Below, piece after piece: positions 44,845 through 57,013 of a stretch of 64,000 bases of DNA. The position numbers and the translations under genes were made by a program. Every line of letters starts with the position of its first letter. Within the stretch, counting starts at the first letter, position 1. The notes beneath the pieces are model-generated. The model was not told where the DNA came from. It worked only from the letters and a program-made list of their open reading frames with translations, and ran no database searches. This DNA comes from Monoplex corrugatus (Eukaryota > Mollusca > Gastropoda > Littorinimorpha > Ranellidae), in assembly GCA_030674185.1 (NCBI GenBank), contig CM060315.1, positions 86,905,579 through 86,969,578 of the forward strand, in the 5' to 3' direction.

Positions 44845-46118
44845 GGAGAGGTTCTGTTGATGAATGGCTGGTTTGCAGGGGTTCTGCTGATGAATGGTGG
44901 TTTGCAGGGGTTCTGCTGATGAATGGCTGGTTTGCAGAGGTTTCTTGCTGATGAATGGCTGGTTTGTATGGGTTCTATCGATGAATGGCTGGTTTGCAGG
45001 GGTTCTGCTGATGAATGGCTGGTTGGCAGGGGTTCTATCGATGAATGGCTGGTTTGCAGAGGTTCTATCGATGAATGACTGGTTTGCAGGGGTTCTGCTG
45101 ATGAATGGCTGGTTTGCAGGGGTTCTGCTGATGAATGGTTGTTTGCAGGGGTTCTATCGATGAATGGCTGGTTTGCAGGGGTTCTGCTGATGAATGGCTG
45201 GTTTGCAGGGGTTCTGCTGATGAATGGCTGGTTTGCAGGGGTTCTGTTGATGAATGGCTGGTTTGCAGAGGTTCTATCGATGAATGACTGGTTTGCAGGG
45301 GTTCTGCTGATGAATGGCTGGTTTGCAGGGGTTTTGCTGATGAATGGCTGGTTTGCAGGGGTTCTGTTGATGAATGGCTGGTTTGCAGGGGTTCTATCGA
45401 TGAATGACTGGTTTGCAGGGGTTCTGCTGATAAATGGCTGGTTTGCAGGGGTTCTGCTGATGAATGGCTGGTTTGTAGGGGTTCTGCTGATGAATGACTG
45501 GTTTGCAGGGGTTCTGCTGATAAATAGCTGGTTTGCAGGGTTCTTCGATGAATGGCTGGTTTGCAGGGGTTCTGCTGATGAATGACTGGTTTCCAGGGGT
45601 TCTATCGATGAATGGCTGGTTTGCAGGGGTTCTGCTGATGAATGACTGGTTTGCAGGGGTTCTTCGATGAATGACTGGTTTGCAGGGGTTCTGCCGATGA
45701 ATGGCTGGTTTGCAGGGGTTCTATCGATGAATGGCTGGTTTGTAGGGGTTCTGCTGATGAATGGCTGGTTTGCAGGGTTCTATCGATGAATGGCTGGTTT
45801 GCAGGGGTTCTGCTGATGGATGGCTGGTTTGCAGGGGTACTATCGATGAATGGTTGGTTTGCAGGGGTTCTGCTGATGAATGGCTGGTTTGCAGGGTTCT
45901 ATCGATGAATGGCTGGTTTGCAGGGGTTCTGCTGATGAATGACTGGTTTGCAGGGGTTCTGCTGATGAATGACTGGTTTGCAGGGGTTCTATCGATGAAT
46001 GGCTGGTTTGCAGGGGTTCTGCTGATGAATGACTGGTTTGCAGGGGTTCTGCTGATGAATGGCTGGTTTGCAGCGGTTCTGCTGATGAATGGCTGGTTTG
46101 CAGGGGTTCTCCTGGCAG
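44845..46118. repeat. 30-bp minisatellite
   Basis: About 42 units of TGATGAATGGCTGGTTTGCA plus GGGGTTCTGC. Two main variants differ at the start of the unit (CTGCTGATG or CTATCGATG), and a third has GAATGACTGG. Because the unit is 10 codons, the frame MNGWFAGVLL stays open for long runs. Deletions of one or two bases near 45537, 45660 and 45775 shift frame, so no protein is implied. 46120-46610 is unrecognised. Confidence 0.93.
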
Positions 46119-46624
46119 TGGATGGCCCCTTATAGCAACAATCCAAAACGCCAGACGACCATGGAAGTCTCACACGGACATTCCGGCACAGTCCGTCGCT
46201 CAGATGCCCCACTGTTGCTGACCCGTTGACAAAATAACAGTAAAGAAGAAGGGAAGAAGGGAGGCAATCTTCACAATGCCCAAAAGGGTATACAACAACG
46301 AAACGATGACGACAGAGCTGAAACCACACAGCTATATACGAAGCTACAACACCATCTGGGGGATGTCGAGATATCTCTCTGAAGTACGAACTAGCTAACA
46401 CGGACCACACTGATAGTAGTGTTCTAAGGCATAGAACCTGATTACAACACTACTCTGTCTGAGATAGATATGACTTCACGCAGACCTCTCCTAACTCCGT
46501 CTGCTAGGAGAGCCGAAAACAAGTGAGACGAACATACGGACAGCACTTAAGTTTTTTTTAAACACTGTTCACAATAAAAAATTTAGTAAAACACAAGCTC
46601 TGTACTCTAAACGTGAAAAAAATG

Positions 46625-47065
46625 CTGCTTTCTACCTGAAAACTGTCTTCGACCTGAAAACTGCTTTCTACCTGAAAACTGCCTTCGACCTGAAAACTAC
46701 CTTCTACCTGAAAACTGCCTTCGACCTGAAAACTGCCTTCTACCTGAAAACTGCTTTCTACCTGAAAACTGCCTTCTACCTGAAAACTGCCTTCTACCTG
46801 AAAACTGCCTTCGACCTGAAAACTGCCTTCGACTTGAAAACTGCCTTCTACCTAAAAACGGCTTTTTACCTGAAAACTGCCTTCTACCTGAAAACAGCTT
46901 TCTACTTGAAAACTGCCTTCTATCTGAAAACGGCTTTCTACCTGAAAACTGCCTTCTACCTGAAAACGGGATTTCTACTTGAAAACTGCCTTCTACCTGA
47001 AAACGGATTTCTACTTGAAAACTGCCTTCTACCTGAAAACGGATTTCTACTTGAAAACTGCCTGC
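46625..47065. repeat. 18-bp minisatellite
   Basis: About 24 units of CCTGAAAACTGCCTTCTA, with TTCGAC and GGATTT variants toward the ends. The unit is six codons (LKTAFY), hence an open frame over part of it. Confidence 0.93.
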
Positions 47066-47154
47066 CTAACACAAAATCCTCCGCACGTGTAAAATCTTCC
47101 TCCCATATCTCGCAAGTTTGCAACATTGCCTTACCATACTGAATCTTATCCATT

Positions 47155-48160
47155 CTTTTACCTTATTACACCAGTTGATCCGGTCGTGACACTGTCTTTC
47201 AGTGTGTATGCACCTATAATGGCGTCACTGACTGTATTTGTAATGGCGTTTTGTATTCTGTTGTGGCGGTTTTTGAATACAGTTGGATGGAACAGACCCA
47301 AACTACACTCACTCTGTGGACTGAACACAAAGAATCGGGTCGAGCACTTGTTCAGGCCCAGCCAGCTTCTCACATGATAGACGATGGTGTCCTCAATAGA
47401 GTCCAGCACTAAAGTGTTGGGAGAGTAAAAGTGCATTTAGGAGGTTGTCTTTACGTTGATCGCCTGTAGTTTGACAGCCACAGCTAGTGGGCTTACATCA
47501 GTGCTGGCCATGGTGTCTTTGATATCACTGACGATCTTGTCCAGCTATTCTTCTTCAGATGTTGCGCTGAGGTTGATCTGATGGCCCAGGTACAAGAACA
47601 TGGCAATGGGTAAGTCCTGGACATTAAGTTGAGTGGAGGCAGTGCTGTCTCTCCTGCTCCAGTTATTACAGCGTGTTGCCCGTGCAGCACAGTACACTCT
47701 CGGTGTTCCACTTCCATGCCTGAGTGGGTCATGAAGCGAGCAGTTTTTGTAATTGTTGTGTGCACGTCAGCTTACGTATCCTTGGACTGGGTTAGGTGAG
47801 CTGGTAGCCATGGCTCCTTGCTCAACTCATCTCAGCCACTTGTCAATGCTCTGTTCGAAAATCAGCATACATGTAGACTAGGGGCAACCTTGAAAAATGC
47901 CCGTAGCTTTATCGATAGGATCAGTGTCATCTTCACTTGAAAAGTGGATCTTGTGTAGATGTCTTTGGTGATGCGGATGACCTGCTCAGGGTACTCCATC
48001 TCAATCAGCTCATTCAGCATTTCTTTGTAGTCGTTATTTCCAAAGACATCCTTGTCTATGAAGGTGACATAGAGCTTGTCTGACGTGTGGAGAAAGTCCA
48101 CAATGTCAGCCTTCAGCACGAACACGTACTCTTGCAGAGCACTGCGTGGCATAGATCACT
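47155..48160 (-). pseudogene. R2-like LINE reverse transcriptase remnant
   Basis: Minus strand: 47862-48152 gives VFVLKADIVDFLHTSDKLYV, TFIDKDVFGNNDYKEMLNEL and PEQVIRITKDIYTRSTFQVK (fingers and palm). 47493-47765 gives HTTITKTARF and VEHRECTVLHGQ. 47158-47436 gives DSIEDTIVYHVRSWLGLNKC and FVFSPQSECSLGLFHPTV. The R.WLGL..STR.F..P....LG signature after the palm resembles R2/R4-type (restriction-like-endonuclease) LINEs, but I cannot see the nuclease itself. Multiple frameshifts and stops; ended by the (CA)n run at 48187. Confidence 0.55.
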
Positions 48161-48180
48161 TTAATCGCGCGCGCCCGCGC

Positions 48181-48184
<4 letters not shown>

Positions 48185-48260
<76 letters not shown>
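48185..48260. repeat. (CA)n microsatellite
   Basis: About 37 CA units, followed by AAAAC units. 48290-48520 is unrecognised. Confidence 0.95.
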
Positions 48261-48264
<4 letters not shown>

Positions 48265-48538
48265 CAAAACAAAACAAAAAAACCCAGGGTGTAGAATAAC
48301 CGAGGAATACAAGGGACAGCATGAAGACGTGCTGGTGTTTAATAGAACATCGATGGAACCGGAGCCACCAGCAGTAAATGAACAACCGTTATCCACAGAC
48401 CGGATATTGAGGATATATTCCAAACCGTCACCAGCCCCCTTCCAAACCAACACCAGTGTCGTGCGCCTCACACACTCCACAGCACGCGCGCAGTCGCGTA
48501 TTTCCCTAGGCTCCCGACGCACACACTCATATACATAC

Positions 48539-48556
48539 GCAAGCAAGCAAGCAAGC

Positions 48557-48631
<75 letters not shown>

Positions 48632-48900
48632 GGTATGTGTGTACGCACAGAACCCACGCAAACACTCACATGCACACACAAAGAGAAAAATGAACAGCCA
48701 GAGTCAGAAAAGACCAGAGAGAGAGAGAGGGGGGGGGGGGGAACAGAGATAGAAAGGGATAGAGAGAAAAGACATAGGGTGTAAAGGGAGAGGAGAGAGG
48801 GAAATGAGACAGACAGACAGACACAAAGAGACAGACACACACAGAGAGACAGACACACACACACACAGAGACAGACAGAGACAGACAGACAGACAGAATA
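48539..48900. repeat. (CAAG)n, (CA)n, G-run and (GACA)n compound tract
   Basis: AAGC units 48539-48561, CA 48562-48630, a G-run at 48729-48742, GA-rich and GACA units to 48898. 48900-49260 is unrecognised. Confidence 0.9.
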
Positions 48901-49267
48901 ATGATACGTTTACATTTTCGAGGGTTTTTTTCTAGGGATGTGGCTCTCAGTGGCGGTTCTACGAACAAGAAAACTCATCTATGCTGCTTGAGAATAGAGA
49001 AATTAATGCTAAAATCACCTACTACCACAAGGACTTGACCACAGGCATCGTTCTGTGCTCTGCCCATCACTTTTAGAAAAATCATCATGTCAACACAGAT
49101 TACTGGCTGGATTACGTTACATCATTACAAAACCACCAACGACTGGCATTCTTCTGATTGGAAGCCAGACGCTTTCCACGAAGTCCGACTTCAGCTGTAC
49201 GATATGATACAATGATATAACCATGTATAAACACTCCTATTCCTTTCTCTTGTTACTGACTGGTGTT

Positions 49268-49459
49268 AACCAGCTGCCGTGGTGTAGTGGTTAGAGCAAT
49301 GGATTACAGACTGGAAGGCTGTGGGTACGAATCTTCAAACCTTTCAAACTAATCGTGTGATTTTTCGACCTCAACCGCCTTCTACCCAGAGTTGAGCGTG
49401 CTATGGACCACATCGTTGAGTATTTTCCACTTAACAGATGCGTCACTAAGGGTGTTGCT
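49268..49459 (+). mobile_element. tRNA-derived SINE head
   Basis: TGGTGTAGTGGTTAGAGCA (49279-49297) is a good RNA polymerase III A box and GGGTACGAATCTT (49323-49335) a slightly degenerate B box at tRNA spacing. No cloverleaf acceptor pairing is seen. The body continues with CTTCTACCCAGAGTTGAGCG. It stops at 49459, exactly where the truncated LINE begins. Confidence 0.75.
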
Positions 49460-50960
49460 CTATCTCTAATCTCTCTTTCTTGTCAAAACTCCTTGAAAAA
49501 GTCGTCCTCAACCAGCTGAACTCTCACCTGTCTGCCAACAATCTCCTCAATCCTTTCCAGTCAGCCTACCGCCAGTGCCATAGCACTGAAACTGCCCTAC
49601 TACACATTCTCAACAATCTCCTCCTTGCAACTGATACTGGCAAAGTCTCTCTCCTCACACTCCTTGATCTGTCTGCAGCCTTCGATACCACTGATCATGG
49701 TATTCTCCTTTCTAGACTTCATCATACTTTTGGCATCTCTGACATTGCTCTGTCTTGGTTCACTTCATACCTATCAAACAGAAAACAAACCGTTCTCATC
49801 AATGGCACTTACTCTCAACCTGCATACCTGACCTGTGGTGTTCCACAAGGATCTGTCCTTGGCCCTGTTCTTTTCACTCTTTACACCTCCCCCCTGTCCA
49901 CCATCACCAACTCCCATTCTATAAAACACCACTTCTATGCTGATGACACCCAACTTCAAGACAGTGACTCACCTGATAATATACAGCGCCTGTTGACTCG
50001 CACCACTGAGTGTTACTCGGACATTAAGAACTGGATGACACACAATAGACTTCAGCTTAATGACGACAAAACAGAAGCTATCCTCATTGGCACCCGTCAG
50101 AAACTTTCTCAGCTGCCTCCTCTTTCTCTCCCATTATGTAACACATCAGTCCCAATTTCTGATTCAGCTAAAAACCTTGGTGTCTGCATTGACTCTACCC
50201 TCTCCATGAACAACTTTGTTTCTCAAACTGCCAGATCCTGCTACTATCATCTCCATCGTATAAAGCCGATCAGGAAGTATCTCTCTGTGGAAACAACTGC
50301 AAAACTCGTTCTCTCCTTCATAATGTCTCGCATTGACTATTGCAATTCACTCCTGTCTGGTCTTCCTGCCTCCACCATTCACATCCTACAGCGCATTCAA
50401 AACAATGCTGCACGCCTTGTACTCAAAAAGAAAAAAGCTGACCACATATCTCCTCTCCTGGCACAACTTCACTGGCTCCCTGTATCAAAGCGCATACAGT
50501 ACAAACTAGACACCATGTGCTACAAAAGCCTCAATAACGCAGCCCCCGATTACCTGTCAAGCCTACTTGAGATCTATGTTCCCTCACGTACCCTCCGCTC
50601 TGCCTCTGATCCTCTGACTCTTCGCTTTCCACGCACTAAGCTCAATACCTATGGTCCACGAGCCTTCTCTGTTTCTGGTCCACTCTCCTGGAACAAACTT
50701 CCTCTCTCAGTCCGTCAGCAACCTACTTTTGTCTCCTTCAAGTCCGCTCTCAAAACTCACCTTTTCTCTCCTGCATAAAATCCTAACCTCACTCAACCCT
50801 CCCCTCTGCAGCCTGTCTCCGCTCGGAGGGAATCACATGGTTATAATATATAATTGTATGCTATGCTCTCTATAATTTTCCATTGCTTTTATTCTTGCTT
50901 TTATTGCTTTTATTCTTTCTCCCCATTTATAGCCATGCGTGTGTGTGGGTGTGTGTGTGT

Positions 50961-51010
<50 letters not shown>

Positions 51011-51136
51011 TGTATGTGTGCGTGCGTGTGTGTGCGAGCGTGCGTGCCTGCGTGTGTGTCTGCTTCAGCGCTTAGATTTGATTTTATCAAGATTTTGCGC
51101 TATATAAATATTGTAATTATTATTATTATTATTATC
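49460..51136 (+). mobile_element. L2/CR1-like LINE, 5'-truncated, copy 2 (best preserved)
   Basis: Same family as 601-2920. Begins at the codons of ISNLSFLSKLLEKV and runs through the intact ORF end, the 3' UTR with its internal GT microsatellite (50936-51060) and the CAGCGCTTAG..(ATT)n tail ending at about 51136. Coding sequence is almost identical to copy 1 apart from scattered substitutions, so the family has moved recently. Confidence 0.9.
49462..50778 (+). CDS. L2/CR1-like reverse transcriptase, truncated but open
   Basis: About 438 codons without a stop, from ISNLSFLSKL to the TAA after THLFSPA. Motifs in order: HSTETALLHILNNLL, LDLSAAFDTTDHGIL (first catalytic Asp), SWFTSYLSNRKQTVL, GVPQGSVLGPVLFTLY, FYADDTQ (YADD at 49936-49947), RLQLNDDKTEAILIG, SAKNLGVCIDSTLSM (RT thumb entry), then the C-terminal LHWLPVSKRIQYKL, YVPSRTLRSASDPL and GPRAFSVSGPLSWNKLP. 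The N-terminal endonuclease and first RT fingers are lost through 5' truncation and there is no start context, so it is not an active gene. The missing part has been replaced by the SINE head at 49268. The palm residues are intact. Confidence 0.85.
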   Translation: MSNLSFLSKLLEKVVLNQLNSHLSANNLLNPFQSAYRQCHSTETALLHILNNLLLATDTGKVSLLTLLDLSAAFDTTDHGILLSRLHHTFGISDIALSWFTSYLSNRKQTVLINGTYSQPAYLTCGVPQGSVLGPVLFTLYTSPLSTITNSHSIKHHFYADDTQLQDSDSPDNIQRLLTRTTECYSDIKNWMTHNRLQLNDDKTEAILIGTRQKLSQLPPLSLPLCNTSVPISDSAKNLGVCIDSTLSMNNFVSQTARSCYYHLHRIKPIRKYLSVETTAKLVLSFIMSRIDYCNSLLSGLPASTIHILQRIQNNAARLVLKKKKADHISPLLAQLHWLPVSKRIQYKLDTMCYKSLNNAAPDYLSSLLEIYVPSRTLRSASDPLTLRFPRTKLNTYGPRAFSVSGPLSWNKLPLSVRQQPTFVSFKSALKTHLFSPA

Positions 51137-51403
51137 TCCTGATCAGCATCGCAGATGTCTGTATCTCTCGGGCAGGGACATACTATGATAGTGAGCATGG
51201 AGTACAGCAAATTACCTAAAACTGAACAATATACATTTCTTCAAAAAATTACAAACAAACCACTGACCACACAGAAAAAGGGAACAGATGTATAACATCC
51301 GTATGAATGAAATGCAGTCCAATCAATTTTATAAATAAAAAACAAAACTAACCGTGACTAGCAACGGAAGAGCACTGGTTACGATCACTCAACAGATTAC
51401 ACA

Positions 51404-54247
51404 AAACGGTGTCGACAGACTACATTGTGCACACTGCTAAAGTCAGTCACAATAACAGTACACATTACAGAAAAGGGTGTCGACAGACTACATTGTGCAC
51501 ACTGCTAAAGTCAGTCACAATAACAGTACACATTACAGAAAAGGGTGTCGACAGACTACATTGTGCACACTGCTAAAGTCAGTCACAATAACAGTACACA
51601 TTACAGAAAAGGGTGTTGACAGACTACATTGTGCACACTGCTAAAGTCAGTCACAATAACAGTACACATTACAGAAAAGGGTGTCGACAGACTACATTGT
51701 GCACACTGCTAAAGTCAGTCACAATAACAGTACACATTACAGAAAAGGGTGTCGACAGACTACATTGTGCACACTGCTAAAGTCAGTCACAATAACAGTA
51801 CACATTACACAAAAAGGTGTCGACAGACTACATTGTGCACACTGCTAAAGTCAGTCACAATAACAGTACACATTACAGAAAAGGGTGTCGACAGACTACA
51901 TTGTGCACACTGCTAAAGTCAGCCACAATAACAGTACACATTACACAAAAAGGTGTCGACAGACTACATTGTGCACACTGCTAAAGTCAGTCACAATAAC
52001 AGTACACATTACACAAAAAGGCGTCGACAGACTACATTGTGCACACTGCTAAAGTCAGTCACAATAACAGTACACATTACAGAAAAGGGTGTCGACAGAC
52101 TACATTGTGCACACTGCTAAAGTCAGTCACAATAACAGTACACATTACAGAAAAGGGTGTCGACAGACTACATTGTGCACACTGCTAAAGTCAGTCACAA
52201 TAACAGTACACATTACAGAAAAGGGTGTCGACAGACTACATTGTGCACACTGCTAAAGTCAGTCACAATAACAGTACACATTACAGAAAAGGGTGTCGAC
52301 AGACTACATTGTGCACACTGCTAAAGTCAGTCACAATAACAGTACACATTACAGAAAAGGGTGTCGACAGACTACATTGTGCACACTGCTAAAGTCAGTC
52401 ACAATAACAGTACACATTACAGAAAAGGGTGTCGACAGACTACATTGTGCACACTGCTAAAGTCAGTCACAATAACAGTACACATTACAGAAAAAGGTGT
52501 CGACAGACTACATTGTGCACACTGCTAAAGTCAGTCACAATAACAGTACACATTACAGAAAAGGGTGTCGACAGACTACATTGTGCACACTGCTAAAGTC
52601 AGCCACAATAACAGTACACATTACAGAAAAGGGTGTCGACAGACTACATTGTGCACACTGCTAAAGTCAGCCACAATAACAGTACACATTACAGAAAAGG
52701 TGTCGACAGACTACATTGTGCACACTGCTAAAGTCAGTCACAATAACAGTACACATTACAGAAAAGGGTGTCGACAGACTACATTGTGCACACTGCTAAA
52801 GTCAGTCACAATAACAGTACACATTACAGAAAAGGGTGTCGACAGACTACATTGTGCACACTGCTAAAGTCAGTCACAATAACAGTACACATTACAGAAA
52901 AGGGTGTCGACAGACTACATTGTGCACACTGCTAAAGTCAGTCACAATAACAGTACACATTACAGAAAAGGGTGTCGACAGACTACATTGTGCACACTGC
53001 TAAAGTCAGTCACAATAACAGTACACATTACAGAAAAAGGTGTCGACAGACTACATTGTGCACACTGATAAAGTCAGTCACAATAACAGTACACATTACA
53101 GAAAAGGGTTGTCGACAGACTACATTGTGCACACTGCTAAAGTCAGCCACAATAACAGTACATATTACAGAAAAGGGTGTCGACAGACTACATTGTGCAC
53201 ACTGCTAAAGTCAGCCACAATAACAGTACACATTACAGAAAAGGGTGTCGACAGACTACATTGTGCACACTGCTAAAGTCAGCCACAATAACAGTACACA
53301 TTACAGAAAAGGGTGTCGACAGACTACATTGTGCACACTGCTAAAGTCAGCCACAATAACAGTACACATTACAGAAAAGGGTGTCGACAGACTACATTGT
53401 GCACACTGCTAAAGTCAGTCACAATAACAGTACACATTACACAAAAAGGTGTCGACAGACTACATTGTGCACACTGCTAAAGTCAGTCACAATAACAGTA
53501 CACATTACACAAAAAGGTGTCGACAGACTACATTGTGCATACTGCTAAAGTCAGTCACAATAACAGTACACATTAGAGAAAAAGGTGTCGACAGACTACA
53601 TTGTGCACACTGCTAAAGTCAGTCACAATAACAGTACACATTACAGAAAAGGGTGTCGACAGACTACATTGTGCACACTGCTAAAGTCAGTCACAATAAC
53701 AGTACACATTACAGAAAAGGGTGTCGACAGACTACATTGTGCACACTGCTAAAGTCAGTCACAATAACAGTACACATTACAGAAAAGGGTGTCGACAGAC
53801 TACATTGTGCACACTGCTAGAGTCAGCCACAATAACAGTATACATTACAGAAAAGGGTGTCGACAGACTACATTGTGCACACTGCTAAAGTCAGTCACAA
53901 TAACAGTACACATTACAGAAAAGGGTGTCGACAGACTACATTGTGCACACTGCTAAAGTCAGTCACAATAACAGTACACATTACAGAAAAGGGTGTCGAC
54001 AGACTACATTGTGCACACTGCTAAAGTCAGTCACAATAACAGTACACATTACACAAAAAGGTGTCGACAGACTACATTGTGCACACTGCTAAAGTCAGTC
54101 ACAATAACAGTATACATTACAGAAAAGGGTGTCGACAGACTACATTGTGCACACTTGTAAAGTCAGTCACAATAACAGTACGCATTACAGAAAAGGGTGT
54201 CGACAGACTACATTGTGCACACTGCTAAAGTCAGTCACAATAACAGA
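51404..54247. repeat. 68-bp satellite array
   Basis: About 42 tandem units, each running GTGTCGACAGACTACATTGT, GCACACTGCTAAAGTCAGTC, ACAATAACAGTACACATTAC and a short A/G-rich joint. Very homogeneous. Recurrent variants are GTCAGCC for GTCAGTC and ACACAAAAAGG for ACAGAAAAGGG, with clustering of like variants. Each unit has one GTCGAC. 51137-51400 is unrecognised. Confidence 0.95.
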
Positions 54248-54340
54248 ACACAATCATCTGAACATCCGTGCTAGGAATACTATTCATAGCAAATCTGCAG
54301 CACAGTGGGACATTAACAAAAGTAATAATGCCAGATGAAA

Positions 54341-54430
54341 AAGAGAGAGAGAGGGGGTGGGGGAGAGAAAGAGTCAGAAACAGTGATAGACAGAGGAAAA
54401 CGGACACAGAGAGAGAGAGAGGAGTGGGGA
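54341..54430. repeat. Purine-rich (GA)n tract
   Basis: GAGAGAGAGGGGG and related units. Confidence 0.8.
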
Positions 54431-54506
54431 TACGGGAGAAGAACAAAGCCACAGATATGTCAACAGATCCCTAGTATAATTTCTTGCAGCAATCCTGTCC
54501 TGTCAT

Positions 54507-54507
<1 letters not shown>

Positions 54508-54553
<46 letters not shown>

Positions 54554-54559
54554 ACACAT

Positions 54560-54630
<71 letters not shown>
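54508..54630. repeat. (CA)n microsatellite
   Basis: Two long CA runs separated by a short CACATCACATA interruption. Confidence 0.95.
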
Positions 54631-54663
54631 CACAAAGGGAGGAGGGAGGAAGGAAGGCACCAG

Positions 54664-54731
54664 TTTCTGTCAATATAATTTCTAGAACCAATTCTCCTTT
54701 CTGTCAATATAATTTCTAGAACCAATTCTGT
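54664..54731. repeat. 34-bp tandem duplication
   Basis: TTTCTGTCAATATAATTTCT then AGAACCAATTCT at 54664 and again at 54698. 54735-55230 is AT-rich and unrecognised. Confidence 0.93.
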
Positions 54732-55224
54732 CTTCTGATTTGCACGCTCGCAAGCGACACCGAAATCCTACTTAGTTCGACTGGTCGGTGAAAACTATTA
54801 CTGGCGTATTTCATCTTTATTTCAACTCATTTTCAGTGTGTATGCTGTTTGCATACCTTTTTTATTTTGTATTTTGTTGTCTTATTTCATTTGACTTCAT
54901 TCTTTGTAATGCCACCGATTCACCGGTCTCTGTTGACGTACTTGTTTTGAAATATTCCCTCTTTGTGATTATCTTCATCTGTTTGTAAAATTATTTGTTC
55001 CTTCATTGTTGCTTATTTGTTCGTATCTTCATTAATTTTGTTTATTTGTTTATTCGTTTGGTTGTTTATGTGTTCGCTCGTTTGGTTGTTTAATGACTGA
55101 TTTATCTAGCCACTGATTCAGTCTTTATGTCTGATTCTGACTTTTAACAATCCCTTCGAGAGAAAAAAAGAGTGTTATAAAGTAGATGAAGGCTGTACGC
55201 ATTTTTGTCTCTATTAGCACACGT

Positions 55225-55256
55225 GCGTGAGTGCGTGCGTGTGTGTGTGTGTGTGA
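55225..55256. repeat. (GCGT)n-(GT)n microsatellite
   Basis: Short GCGT and GT run. 55260-55760 is unrecognised. Confidence 0.8.
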
Positions 55257-55766
55257 TGGAGACAGAGAGGAAGAGGACGGAGGGAAAAAAATAAAGCGCC
55301 AGCGAAAATTTTTCCACTGTTTGTTGACGGATCTTAATGAAATCCGCATTTTGATATCCAAGAAGAAGTCGCGAATGACCCTTCTTCATACCTCTGAGCT
55401 CACATCATAAAATACAATGTGCGGATATGTGTCGACCGTTCATCACGGGATTTGTACCACTTCAGTTTTTGGTCCCACTGCCAGTTTGGGTGTATCCAGA
55501 GACATAAATTAAGATCAGTAATCTGCTCTGTGGCTCCGTGTGTTGCCGCGTTGCCCTGCGCGCTTCAGAAGGCTCAGGACAAACCACAGATGAATGTACA
55601 TACAAGAGGTACTGTTTGACGTTTGACATGTTCAAGGAGGATCCATCGTAGTTTAAGCTGGACATTATACATGTGCTCCATCAACAGTTGGCAGTCATTA
55701 TCCACTACACTCCTTCAGCTTGCATGAGTATATAATTATGTGCGCCGCGATAACATTTACCGATAG

Positions 55767-55882
<116 letters not shown>

Positions 55883-56264
55883 CTCCCTACCTTTGTATGG
55901 TTGCCTGCAAGACACACTCAGCGACTGGTCTATGAAATTGTTATTTTCAGCATGAAAAGTACCTCACCATCCCAATGCAAGGACTGCCATTTACAACAGA
56001 AAACTGTTAAACTCACTACTTCAGAAAATGTCTGTCTTCTTTTGAAATTGAGGTAGGGACAACCAGACAGCATTCCTGCATTTGAATTCTGGCCAGCCTT
56101 CTGTCAAACAGTGTCACATTCAACATGCTTCGACCGTAGGAAAGGTCAGTCACACGTCGACAGAGATCGCATAAGGGCTAAGGCTCACAGACAGAACCGT
56201 GACCAACCCAAGGCAGCTGAAGAATCGTCGTCCCTGTCCGGCCTTTTCTACCTACTCAACCCAG

Positions 56265-56355
56265 CCTGTTGCACTGTACTGATGCTGACACAGTTTGCCA
56301 GGCCGACATGTTCAAGTGTGACAACCCCGTTACCCATGCCGTCTGCCTTCTACAC
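56265..56355 (+). other. Candidate exon of a cysteine-rich protein
   Basis: A pyrimidine-rich stretch ending CTACTCAACCCAG precedes 56265, and GTGAGT begins at 56356. The enclosed 91 bp is open in one frame after a single leading base and reads LLHCTDADTVCQ, then ADMFKCDNPVTHAVCLLH. Four cysteines (C-x6-C-x6-C-x8-C) with a DAD..C pattern are reminiscent of small disulfide modules of secreted proteins, but I do not recognise a family. There are no repeats in this stretch. No flanking exon is certain; 55560-55635 has a weakly similar DECTYKRYC..DMFKEDP trace. Confidence 0.3.
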
Positions 56356-56531
56356 GTGAGTCACAGTCGGTTGTGTGTCAGTTTGTCTTATCTGAGAGTG
56401 ACACATACACTTACAGTTAGGCCTGACAGCAATTCCCAAAACAATGAATCAGGTGAAAACATACTGTTGATAGTGATGAAGAAGAGGAAAGAGGGGAGGG
56501 CGTACATGAGGAGGGTAAGGGTACAACGAAG

Positions 56532-56617
56532 CCTGACACAGACAAGGGAAATAGTGACTGATGCTGAACTCAGTGACAGTAATGGACATTTTTCACACAA
56601 TCCTTGTCTGTGTCAGG
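56532..56617. repeat. 16-bp perfect inverted repeat
   Basis: CCTGACACAGACAAGG at 56532-56547 and its exact reverse complement at 56602-56617, with a 54-base loop. No T-run follows. Confidence 0.8.
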
Positions 56618-56954
56618 TATTCCTTGATAAATGAATACAAAGACATTTGAAATAAAAAAAAAATAATGGAAAGTAACACTTAACCTGACATATTCAGATT
56701 CGTATGATATCAGGAAGATTTTTATATGGCCGGACTATCTTGCTGTTGTAGCTGTTGTTTTTGTTATTGTTGTTGCTGCTGCTGTTTGTGTTTTCATTGT
56801 GTTTGTGTAATAAATTAACACATGTGCACATTTTTTTGCGCGTATTTGTTTGGTCTTTGTCTCTTTCATCACACTTAGTCTTCGGGGAGCGAAAACCAGT
56901 TTGTGATGTGACATCTCGATCTATTTTCGTTTTCAATTTCATTAACAGAGAAAG

Positions 56955-56962
56955 ACGGAGGA

Positions 56963-57013
<51 letters not shown>

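Noticed and set aside
49268..49340. A functional tRNA gene
   Set aside because: A and B boxes are good, but the acceptor and anticodon stems do not form and a SINE body follows.
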